In this document: positions 20,209-27,586 of the stretch, piece after piece | How positions within the stretch are numbered: the first letter of the stretch is position 1 | Layout: each line of letters starts with the position of its first letter | DNA from: Streptomyces harbinensis | Lineage (GTDB): Bacteria; Actinomycetota; Actinomycetes; Streptomycetales; Streptomycetaceae | NCBI RefSeq assembly: GCF_900116145.1 | Contig: NZ_FPAB01000008.1 | Location: forward strand, 62,001 to 126,000 | Direction: 5' to 3' | Length of the DNA: 64,000 nt | Notes under the pieces: model-generated | Database searches by the model: none | What the model saw: only the letters and a program-made list of their open reading frames with translations | What the model was told of the DNA's origin: nothing | Position numbers and translations under genes: made by a program

Positions 20209-21446
20209 GCCGCGCTCTCCTCCCACACCACCGGGACCTCGCGCAGCCCGCCCACCAGCAGGCCCTCCAGCCGGTGCAGTTCGCCCGCCGGCACGGCGAG
20301 CCGCAGCGTGGGCAGTCTGCGCAGCAGGACCTCCAGGGCGACCTGGAGTTCGGTGCGGGCCAGGGCCTGGCCGAGGCAGGCGTGCGGTCCCGCGCCGAAG
20401 GCGAGATGGGGGTTGGGGCTGCGGGTCAGGTCCATGGACGCGGCGTCGGGGAACATCCGCTCGTCGCGGTTGGCGGCGGGCATCGCGCACACGACGGTGG
20501 TGCCGCTCGGCAGCGGCCGGCCGTCGATCTCGATGTCCTCGGTGAGGTAGCGGCGGATGCCGAACCCGGAGTTGGCGTCGAACCGCAGCGCCTCGTCCAC
20601 GGCGGTGCGCACCAGTGCGGGGTCGGCGACCAGCCGTTCCCAGCGGCTGCGGTCGGCGAGGAGCAGGGCGGTCATCTTGCCGATCATGTTCGCGGTGGTC
20701 TCGTGGCCGGCGACCAGCAGCCCCATGCCGGTGGCGGCCAGTTCCTCGTCGGAGGGCCCGCCGTCCTCCTCGGCGCCGCCGTCGCGGACCAGCATGCCGA
20801 GCAGGTCGTCGCCCGGGTCGGCGCGGACGGCCGCGACGTGCGCCTCCATGTAGCGGGTGAACTCGGCCTGGGCGGTGCGGGTCTGTTCTGCGGTGAAACG
20901 GGTGACGTTGAGGAAGGCGTCCGACCAGTGGGAGAAGCGTTCGCGGTGCTCCGCCGGCACACCGAGGATCTCGCAGATCACGAAGACCGGCAGCGGGAAG
21001 CCGAGGGACGCCTTGAGGTCGGCGGGGCCGCCGCGTTCGACCATGGCGTCCACGAGCGATTCGGCCATGGCGGTCATGCCGGGGCGCAGCGCCGTCATGC
21101 GTTTGGCGGTGAAGTACTTGCCGACCCGGCGCCGCCAGCGCTGGTGGCCCTCGCCGCGATCGGGGATGGCCACCGATCCGTCCGCGTCGGCGGCGGGGCC
21201 GCCGGCGCCGTCGGGGGCGACCCGGGCGGCGCCGGGGTCGGTGGCGGCGGGGCGGGCGAAGCGGGGGTCCGCCAGGACGTTCTTGACGTCCGCGTAGCGG
21301 GTGAGGTAGGCGGCCGTGTCGCCGCTGGGGAGTTCGGCGGTGGCGACCGGACAGCCGCTGCGCAGGGTCTCCCAGGCGGCGGGTGCCTCCAGTGGGCTGT
21401 CGCCGGTGAGCGGCAGCCGTACGGTCTGTTCCTGACGTGGCGTCAT
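20205..21446 (-). CDS. Cytochrome P450
   Basis: This 413-residue soluble bacterial P450 carries the I-helix oxygen-activation motif AGHETT, the K-helix ExxR (EALR) and the heme-thiolate loop FGAGPHACLG. The start at 21446 is preceded by GGAGGAG; the open frame extends further upstream, but only through the operator region. It forms a two-gene unit with the ferredoxin. Its position beside the NRPS genes suggests that it hydroxylates the peptide or an amino-acid building block, for example to create the hydroxyl that the carbamoyltransferase would use. That role is inference. Transcription appears to be controlled by the divergent MarR gene, whose operator-like repeats overlap its promoter. Confidence 0.94.
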   Translation of the reverse strand: MTPRQEQTVRLPLTGDSPLEAPAAWETLRSGCPVATAELPSGDTAAYLTRYADVKNVLADPRFARPAATDPGAARVAPDGAGGPAADADGSVAIPDRGEGHQRWRRRVGKYFTAKRMTALRPGMTAMAESLVDAMVERGGPADLKASLGFPLPVFVICEILGVPAEHRERFSHWSDAFLNVTRFTAEQTRTAQAEFTRYMEAHVAAVRADPGDDLLGMLVRDGGAEEDGGPSDEELAATGMGLLVAGHETTANMIGKMTALLLADRSRWERLVADPALVRTAVDEALRFDANSGFGIRRYLTEDIEIDGRPLPSGTTVVCAMPAANRDERMFPDAASMDLTRSPNPHLAFGAGPHACLGQALARTELQVALEVLLRRLPTLRLAVPAGELHRLEGLLVGGLREVPVVWEESAA

Positions 21447-21510
21447 GGGCTCCTCCGGGTGTGCTGGGGAGCGAACGCGGTACGGCCCGGGCAGGCGTTC
21501 ACGGTACGCA

Positions 21511-21554
21511 ACGCTACCGACACTGTGCATGATGCATCAAGAGTGCATGATGCA
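21511..21554 (-). promoter_or_regulatory. P450 promoter with two TGCAT-N-ATGCA operators
   Basis: On the minus strand, TTGATG (21540-21535) and TAGCGT (21516-21511) are spaced by 18 bp and form a plausible -35/-10 pair for the P450. Two identical inverted repeats TGCATGATGCA lie at 21526-21536, inside the promoter spacer, and at 21544-21554, 18 bp apart centre to centre. The arrangement is typical of a MarR-family operator in a divergent promoter region. Confidence 0.7.
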
Positions 21555-21625
21555 CTTCGGGCGCATGGCGCAATCCCGCCGTAGGGTGGTACCCCACAGC
21601 TGTTCGGACCACGGGGGGAGCCGGA

Positions 21626-22108
21626 GTGGAGGCCCGTCGGGCGGGAGAAGAGATCGAACGCGAGCTGCTCATCCTCACCCGGCACCGGGAGCTGGGCACC
21701 CCGCGCGGGGTCCGGGCCGGCGCGGCGCTGGACCGCAGCGCCTATGTGCTGCTGAGCCGGCTGGAGGCGCAGGGGCCCATGTCGATACCGGAGTTCGTGG
21801 AGGCGTTCGGGCTGGCCGCCTCCACCTTCACCCGGCAGACCTCGGCCCTGCTCGACAGCGGTCTGGTGGAACGCGCCCTGGACCCGGCCGGCGGGACGGC
21901 CAGGAAGTTCCGGGTGACGGAGGAGGGCCGGGCGCGGCTGGCGGCGCAGCGGGCCGGGATCGTCGACGGGCTGACGGCGGTGCTGGCCGACTGGCCGGCG
22001 GACCGGCTGGTCCGGTTCATCGAGGATCTGCGCCGGTTCAACACGGACATCGAGCGGCTCAGCGGCCGGCCCTGGCCGCGCAACGGGCCCCCGCCCGCCG
22101 CGCCCTGA
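21626..22108 (+). CDS. MarR-family transcriptional regulator
   Basis: This 160-residue winged-helix regulator of the MarR family has its recognition region around SIPEFVEAFGLAASTFTRQTSAL. The wing is GGTARKFRVTEEG, and helices for dimerisation lie at both ends. The GTG start is preceded by GGGGGGAG. The gene is divergent from the P450-ferredoxin pair and the two repeats between them are its likely binding sites. It probably represses the P450 operon and itself, and releases on binding a ligand, perhaps the peptide product or an intermediate. Its stop lies 12 bp from the convergent permease stop. Confidence 0.9.
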   Translation: MEARRAGEEIERELLILTRHRELGTPRGVRAGAALDRSAYVLLSRLEAQGPMSIPEFVEAFGLAASTFTRQTSALLDSGLVERALDPAGGTARKFRVTEEGRARLAAQRAGIVDGLTAVLADWPADRLVRFIEDLRRFNTDIERLSGRPWPRNGPPPAAP

Positions 22109-22120
22109 GCGCGCGCCGGC

Positions 22121-23146
22121 TCACAGCGAGCCGCCCGCGCGGTGCGTCCTGATGATCAGGTAGACGAGGTAGGGGGCGCCGAGCACGCCGGTGATCACCC
22201 CGACCGGGTAGCGGGTGCCGAAGGCGAACTGGCCGCAGAAGTCGGCGGCCAGCACCAGCAGCGCGCCCACCAGGGCGGAGGCCAGCAGCAGGGAGTGGCC
22301 GGGGCCCACCAGGCGGGCGGCGATGGGCCCGGAGAGGAAGGCCACGAAGGCGATCGGCCCGGCGGCGGCGGTGGCGAACGCGATCAGGCCGACGGCCGCG
22401 ACGATGGCCACGATCCTGGTGCGCTCCACGCGGACGCCCAGCGCGGCGGCGGTGTCGTCGCCCAGTTGCAGATGGCCCAGGGCGCGGGTGTGCCCCAGCA
22501 GGACGGGGCCGAGGACGGCCAGGGCGATCAGCACCGGCGTCACCTCCGTCCAGCTGGAGCCGTTCAGGCTGCCGGTGAGCCAGCGCATGGCTTCCTGGAG
22601 GTCCCACTCCCCCGCCTGCGAGAGGATGTAGGCGGTCATGCTCTCCAGCATCGCGGCGATCCCGATGCCGATGAGGATGAGCCGGGAGCCGGCCACCCCG
22701 TCCTTGAAGGACAGGGTGTAGACGGCGAGGGCGACCACGAGGCCGCCGGTGATGGCGAAGACGGAGACGCCCACCTCGCTCAGGCCGAGCACCACGATGG
22801 CGAAGGCGGCGGCGGCCCCGGCGCCGGAGCTGATGCCGATGATGTCGGGGCTGGCCAGCGGGTTGCGCAGCATGGTCTGGAAGGTGACGCCGGCCAGGCC
22901 GAAGCAGAGTCCGACGAGGACGGCGAGCACCGCGCGCGGCAGCCGCAGCCGGCCGACGGTGAAGGAGGCGCCCGGTACCTGTTCGCCGAGGACGACGCGG
23001 ACGACCTGGCCCGGTGGGTAGAAGGTCTGCCCGAACATCAGGGTGCCGGCGAAGGCGGCCAGGAGCAGGGCCGCCAGGGTGCCGATGACGACGCGCCGCC
23101 GGCGGATCCGGCGGGTCCGGCCCTCGGCCATGGCCTGAAGGGTCAC
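22121..23146 (-). CDS. FecCD-family siderophore ABC permease (second)
   Basis: This 341-residue polytopic membrane protein is a BtuC/FecCD-type iron-siderophore permease. Family landmarks include RLPRAVLAVLVG, the TMLRNPLASPDIIGISSGAG segment near the first cytoplasmic loop, and the coupling-helix region GPIAFVAFLSGPIAARL. I chose the GTG at 23146, which overlaps the stop of the preceding permease (GTGA). An internal ATG at 23131 is an alternative. It pairs with the neighbouring permease as a heterodimeric importer for the upstream binding lipoprotein. No ATPase gene follows, so a shared FecE-type ATPase must come from elsewhere. Confidence 0.94.
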   Translation of the reverse strand: MTLQAMAEGRTRRIRRRRVVIGTLAALLLAAFAGTLMFGQTFYPPGQVVRVVLGEQVPGASFTVGRLRLPRAVLAVLVGLCFGLAGVTFQTMLRNPLASPDIIGISSGAGAAAAFAIVVLGLSEVGVSVFAITGGLVVALAVYTLSFKDGVAGSRLILIGIGIAAMLESMTAYILSQAGEWDLQEAMRWLTGSLNGSSWTEVTPVLIALAVLGPVLLGHTRALGHLQLGDDTAAALGVRVERTRIVAIVAAVGLIAFATAAAGPIAFVAFLSGPIAARLVGPGHSLLLASALVGALLVLAADFCGQFAFGTRYPVGVITGVLGAPYLVYLIIRTHRAGGSL

Positions 23147-24186
23147 AGGGCTCGTACTTTCTGTCGGCGGACGATGTAGATGAAGAACGGGGCGCCGATC
23201 AGGGCGGTGATGATGCCGACGTCGATCTCGGAGGGGCGGTTCACGACGCGGCCCACGACGTCGGCGGCGGTCAGCAGGGCCGCGCCGAGCACGGCGGCCA
23301 GCGGCAGCAGCCAGCGGTGGTCGGGGCCGATCACGAGCCGGCACAGGTGGGGCACGACCAGGCCGACGAAGCCGATGGGGCCGGCGACCGCGGTGGCGGC
23401 CCCGCACAGCAGGACGGCCCCGAGCGCGGCGGCGGCGCGGGTCACCACGACCTTCTCGCCGAGGCCGGCGGCCAGTTCGTCGCCGAGCGCCAGGGAGTTC
23501 AGGCCCCGGGCGGACAGCAGGCAGAGCAGGAAGCCGACCGCGAGGAAGGGCAGGATGTGGCCGATCTTCTCGAACGAGGCGCCGCCGACCCCGCCGATCT
23601 GCCACATGCGGAAGGTGCCGGCGATGTCGTTGCGCGGCAGCATCACGGCGGTGACCAGGGAGGCGAGCGCGGCGGAGACGGCGGCGCCGGAGAGCGCGAG
23701 CTTGAGCGGGGTGGCCCCGCCGCGTCCCAGGGAGCCGATGGTGTAGACGAACAGGGCGGTGGCGGCGGCTCCTGCGGTGGCGATCCAGATGTAGCTGGTG
23801 GGCGAGGTGAGCCCGAAGTAGGCGATGCCGGTGACCACGGCGAGCGAGGCGCCCATGTTCACGCCGAGGATGCCGGGGTCGGCCAGCGGGTTGCGGGTGA
23901 CGCCCTGCATCACGGCGCCGGCCGTCGCGAGGGCGGCGCCGACCGTCATGGCCAGCAGGGTGCGCGGCACCCGTTTCTTGACGGCGGCCTCGCCGAGGGT
24001 GCTCTCGGCGCCGCCGAGGCCGGCGACGATGTCGGAGAGGCCGACGTCGCGCGCGCCGAGGGCCACCGAGGCGGCCATGACGACCGCCAGGGCGGCCAGG
24101 GTGCCGGCGATCCACAGGGTACGGACGTGCGCCGGACGCCGCGCGAGGTCGGCGTCCGGCGTGGTCCGGGTGTCGGTCGCGGTCAT
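23143..24186 (-). CDS. FecCD-family siderophore ABC permease (first)
   Basis: This 347-residue permease belongs to the same FecCD family as its downstream neighbour. It has a short hydrophilic N-terminus, RVPRTLLAMTVGAALA, GVTRNPLADPGILGVNMGAS and the coupling segment AGPIGFVGLVVPHLCRL. The ATG at 24186 overlaps the stop of the binding-protein gene (ATGA), giving a tightly coupled three-gene operon. It is expected to form one half of the membrane channel for ferric siderophore. Confidence 0.95.
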   Translation of the reverse strand: MTATDTRTTPDADLARRPAHVRTLWIAGTLAALAVVMAASVALGARDVGLSDIVAGLGGAESTLGEAAVKKRVPRTLLAMTVGAALATAGAVMQGVTRNPLADPGILGVNMGASLAVVTGIAYFGLTSPTSYIWIATAGAAATALFVYTIGSLGRGGATPLKLALSGAAVSAALASLVTAVMLPRNDIAGTFRMWQIGGVGGASFEKIGHILPFLAVGFLLCLLSARGLNSLALGDELAAGLGEKVVVTRAAAALGAVLLCGAATAVAGPIGFVGLVVPHLCRLVIGPDHRWLLPLAAVLGAALLTAADVVGRVVNRPSEIDVGIITALIGAPFFIYIVRRQKVRAL

Positions 24187-25235
24187 TCCACCTTGTCCGC
24201 GGCCTCGGCGAGCAGGGCGACGTAGTCCTCCAGGACCCACCCGATGGACAGCGGGGTGGGGTTGGCGGCGGTGGCCAGCGGGCTGCTGCCGGGGAGGAAG
24301 GCCACCGAGCCGCGCTCGACGGCGGGGATCTTCGACAGCAGCGGGTCGGACTGGAGGATCTGGAAGAGTTCGCCGTCCTCGTCGCCGTAACCGGTGATGA
24401 TGTCGACGTCGTCGAAGAGTTCGGCCTGTTCGGCGCTCTGGGTGAGGGCGAACTGGTCGGTCCCCTCGGATGCCTCGGCGATGCTGGCGGGGATGGTGAG
24501 GCCGAGGTCCTCGAAGAAGAGGGTGCGGGTGTCGTGCGCGGTGTAGAAGCCGACCTGGCTCACATCGGTCGGGTCGATGTGGGTCATGAACATCACCGTC
24601 TTGTCGGTCAGCTGCGGGTAGCCGGCGACGGTGGCGGCGATCTCCTCCTCCAGGTCGGCGATGAGGGCCTCGCCCTCGGCCCCCAGGCCGATCGCCTCGC
24701 TGTTGAGCTTGATGATGTCCCGCCAGGAGGTGGCCCAGGGCGCTTCCGGGTAGGCGACGACGGGGGCGATGTCGCTGAGCGTGTCGTAGTCCCGCTGGGT
24801 GAGGCCGGAGTAGGACGCGAGGATCACGTCCGGCTGGGTGTCGGCGACGGCCTCGAAGTCGATGCCGTCGTTCTCGTCGAAGAGCACCGGAGTCTCGGCG
24901 CCGAGTTCGTCCAGCTTCTCGGTGACCCAGGGCAGTACCCCGTCGCCGTCGTCGTCGCCGAAGTTGGCGGCGGCCATGCCGACCGGGACGACTCCGAGGG
25001 CCAGCGGCACCTCGTGGTTGGCCCAGGCGACGGTGGCGACCCGCTCCGGCTGCTCCGGGATGGTGGTGGTGCCGAGGGCGTGCTCGATGGTGAGCGGGAA
25101 GGTGCCCGGCTCCTGGCTCTCGCTGCCCCGGTCGGCGTTGCCGGCGCTGTCGCCGTCCGGGGAGGAACCGCAGGCGCTGAGGGTCAGCGCGGTGGCCGCC
25201 GCCACGGCGAGAGCCCACCGTCGATATGAACGCAT
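24183..25235 (-). CDS. Iron-siderophore-binding lipoprotein
   Basis: This 350-residue lipoprotein has a type II signal peptide with the lipobox LSAC (Cys22), a Gly/Ser/Asp-rich tether and a FepB/FecB-type periplasmic-binding fold. Its mature domain begins with the family element IEHALGTTTIPEQPERVATVAW. It would be anchored outside the membrane and deliver ferric siderophore to the two FecCD permeases encoded just downstream. A good ribosome site and an IdeR/DmdR-like box precede it, so the operon should be repressed by iron. Specificity (hydroxamate, catecholate or other) cannot be read from the sequence. Confidence 0.94.
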   Translation of the reverse strand: MRSYRRWALAVAAATALTLSACGSSPDGDSAGNADRGSESQEPGTFPLTIEHALGTTTIPEQPERVATVAWANHEVPLALGVVPVGMAAANFGDDDGDGVLPWVTEKLDELGAETPVLFDENDGIDFEAVADTQPDVILASYSGLTQRDYDTLSDIAPVVAYPEAPWATSWRDIIKLNSEAIGLGAEGEALIADLEEEIAATVAGYPQLTDKTVMFMTHIDPTDVSQVGFYTAHDTRTLFFEDLGLTIPASIAEASEGTDQFALTQSAEQAELFDDVDIITGYGDEDGELFQILQSDPLLSKIPAVERGSVAFLPGSSPLATAANPTPLSIGWVLEDYVALLAEAADKVE

Positions 25236-25260
25236 GGCAAAGACACTCCGCTCCGGAAAC

Positions 25261-25279
25261 TTAGGTATGCCTTACCTAT
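25261..25279. promoter_or_regulatory. IdeR/DmdR-type iron box
   Basis: The 19-mer TTAGGTATGCCTTACCTAT lies 26 bp upstream of the binding-protein start. It matches the actinobacterial iron-box consensus TTAGGTTAGGCTAACCTAA at 14 of 19 positions by my count, including both conserved half-site cores. It should bind the Fe(II)-loaded DtxR-family repressor. Confidence 0.85.
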
Positions 25280-25308
25280 GTTACGTGAGTGTCGGGTGGG
25301 CACGACCG

Positions 25309-25341
25309 CGGGGTCGGCCGCCGTCCTGGCAGCCGACCCCG
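25309..25341 (-). terminator. Hairpin terminator after DUF1080 gene
   Basis: Ten-base arms CGGGGTCGGC and GCCGACCCCG flank a 13-base loop, about 20 bp beyond the DUF1080 stop codon on the minus strand. This separates that gene from the siderophore operon promoter. Confidence 0.65.
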
Positions 25342-25360
25342 GGCCCGTTCACCGTGCTGT

Positions 25361-27586
25361 TCACAGCTCCTTGATGCGGATGTCCCGGTAGGAGATCACA
25401 TCGCTGGCGCCGTGCACCTGAAGTCCCAGATAGCCGGAGGCGTTGCGCCGCCCGTCGCTGCCCGGGTCACCGCCGCGCGGCGGCTCGAAGGCCAGCCCGC
25501 GGACGTTCTCGAACTCGTTGATGAGAACACCGTTGCGGTAGATCTCGTAGGACTGGCCGATCACCCGGATCTCGTAGTCGTTCCAGGTGCCCTTCGGGGT
25601 CACCCCGGCACCGCCGAGGCCGACCCGGTCGAAGCCGTAGACCGAACCGGTCTTGTAGAGGTCCCCGGTGGGACGGTCGTAGATTTGGATCTCATGGCCG
25701 TAGTTGATGGCCACCCACTCCGGGCGGCTCTCCTCCGGGTGGTCGTGCACGTCCGGGAACCGGACGAACACCCCGCCATTGGTGAGCAGTCCGTCGGGGG
25801 CGTCGTCGCGCCACTGGAGCTTCAGCGAGAAGTTCTCGTACTGCCGCTCGGGGAACCACAGCATGCCCATGCCGCCGACCTCGGAGCTGGAGGTCATCGC
25901 GTCGCCCTCGGAGAGCCCGAAGGCCCCGCCGCCGACGTGCTGCCAGCGCTCGAAGCTCTCCGGCGTCCCGTCGAACAGGCTGCGGTAGCCCTCGGTGTTG
26001 CCCGGGGTGCCGATACCGGAGTCCCGGGCCGCCTGCTTGATCAGCCCGGCCTCGCGCTCGTCGATGACGCCCTCGGTCAGCAGCTGACCGGTGACGGTGT
26101 CCACGTGCTTGAGGAACAGCGCGTGCGAGGACCAGTCCTTCTCGTCCTCGATCCGCTCGTTGATGCGGCACCGGTTCTCGGTGATCCGGTTCGGGATGCC
26201 GGTGTCCACCTCGCCGACGAACACCGTGCGGCGCTCGTCGAACTCGGCGCAGCTGGGGGCCGGTACCCCGCCGCCGCGCGCGACGGTGAAGGTGAGCTGC
26301 TGGGCCTGCGCGGTGTTGCCCGCCTCGTCGGTGGCCCGGTAGGAGACGGTGCGCCGGCCGATGGTGTCCACGATCACCGGCTTCGTGTACTCGAGGAAGG
26401 GGCCGTCGTCCAGGGAGTACTCCACCAGGGCCACGCCGGATTCCTCGTCGGTGGCCTCGACACTCACCTGCGCGTACCCGATGTACGCGCCGGAGGAGTT
26501 GAGGTTGCCGGACACGCTCGCCGAGACCTCGGGGGCGGTGGTGTCCTCCTCGACGACCTCCACCACCGTGAACTCGACGCTCTGCTCCTCGGACACGTTC
26601 CCGGCGCGGTCGGTGGCCCGGTAGCGCAGCACATGGGTGCCGAGCTCGTGGACCTCCACCGGACCGGTGTACTCCTGCCAGTCGCCGCCGGTGCCCAGGG
26701 CGTACTCGATGGAGTTGACGCCCGAGCCGGTGTCGGACGCGGTGACGGTGACGGTGGCCGAGCCGAGGTAGTTGCCGTCCTCGTCCTGCTCACCGGCGAC
26801 CGTCGCCGAGGTCTCGGGCGGTTCGGTGTCGTCGGTCGGGGGTTCGACCACCGTGAACTCCACGGTGCCCGGCTCCGAGACGTTGCCGGCCACGTCGGTG
26901 GCGCGGTAGCGCAGCAGATGGTCGCCGACCCGGTCCACCACGATCGGGTCGCCGTAGGGCTGCCACTCGCCGTCGGTGCCCTCGGCGAACTCGACGCTCG
27001 CCACACCGGATCCGGTGTCGGTCGCCTCCAGGGTGACGGTGGCGGAGCCGAAGTAGGCCCCGTCGTCGTTCCGCACCCCGTCCACGGTGGCGCTGACCTC
27101 GGGCGCGGTGGTGTCCTCGCCGTCGTCCTCGGTCACCACCAGGATGCCCTGCATGGCACCGTGGCCCGGGATCGCGCAGTAGTAGCGGTAGACACCGGGG
27201 GTGAGGACCACCTCGGCGGTGTGCAGACCGCCGTTGCTGTCGGTGGGGTTGGCCAGGATGTTGAGGGTGACGTCGCTGTTGAACTCGGGGTTGCCGGTGT
27301 CGAAGGTGAGGGTGTGCGGCATCGCGACGGTGTTGCCGGTCGCCTCACTGTTCTCGAAGACGATGGTCGCCGGTCCGGCGACGGCGGTCTGCGGCGCCTC
27401 GGTGTAGGCGTCCATCCCGTCGTCGGAGGCCCAGCGCAGTGTCTGCTGCTCGGCCGCCGCCTCCGGCTGCCGGTTCTCTCCGCCGCCGCCGAGCGCGGCG
27501 GCGGAGGTGAGCCCGAGCAGCAGGGCCATGGAGGTCAGCAGTGCGGTCCACAGGGTGCGGCGTTGCAGGGCCGCTGTGCGTCTCAT
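25361..27586 (-). CDS. Secreted cupredoxin / Ig-repeat / DUF1080 protein
   Basis: This 741-residue exported protein has several domains. A signal segment (residues 1-32) is followed by a plastocyanin-like domain with a plausible type-1 copper set of His91, Cys137, His142 and Met145. Three homologous OmpL47/Ig-like repeats of about 92 residues follow (about 155-435), each containing a variant of YRATDxAGN. A Cys-containing linker comes next, and the C-terminal domain of about 200 residues is DUF1080 (3-keto-disaccharide hydrolase/LamG-like), with SLFDGTPESFERW and YEIRVIGQSYEIYRNG. It directly abuts the upstream ThuA/PQQ dehydrogenase gene, with AAAGGGCG as ribosome site inside that gene's end. 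The pair probably forms an extracellular sugar-oxidising and sugar-cleaving system; the copper domain may accept electrons. That last step is inference. Confidence 0.88.
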   Translation of the reverse strand: MRRTAALQRRTLWTALLTSMALLLGLTSAAALGGGGENRQPEAAAEQQTLRWASDDGMDAYTEAPQTAVAGPATIVFENSEATGNTVAMPHTLTFDTGNPEFNSDVTLNILANPTDSNGGLHTAEVVLTPGVYRYYCAIPGHGAMQGILVVTEDDGEDTTAPEVSATVDGVRNDDGAYFGSATVTLEATDTGSGVASVEFAEGTDGEWQPYGDPIVVDRVGDHLLRYRATDVAGNVSEPGTVEFTVVEPPTDDTEPPETSATVAGEQDEDGNYLGSATVTVTASDTGSGVNSIEYALGTGGDWQEYTGPVEVHELGTHVLRYRATDRAGNVSEEQSVEFTVVEVVEEDTTAPEVSASVSGNLNSSGAYIGYAQVSVEATDEESGVALVEYSLDDGPFLEYTKPVIVDTIGRRTVSYRATDEAGNTAQAQQLTFTVARGGGVPAPSCAEFDERRTVFVGEVDTGIPNRITENRCRINERIEDEKDWSSHALFLKHVDTVTGQLLTEGVIDEREAGLIKQAARDSGIGTPGNTEGYRSLFDGTPESFERWQHVGGGAFGLSEGDAMTSSSEVGGMGMLWFPERQYENFSLKLQWRDDAPDGLLTNGGVFVRFPDVHDHPEESRPEWVAINYGHEIQIYDRPTGDLYKTGSVYGFDRVGLGGAGVTPKGTWNDYEIRVIGQSYEIYRNGVLINEFENVRGLAFEPPRGGDPGSDGRRNASGYLGLQVHGASDVISYRDIRIKEL

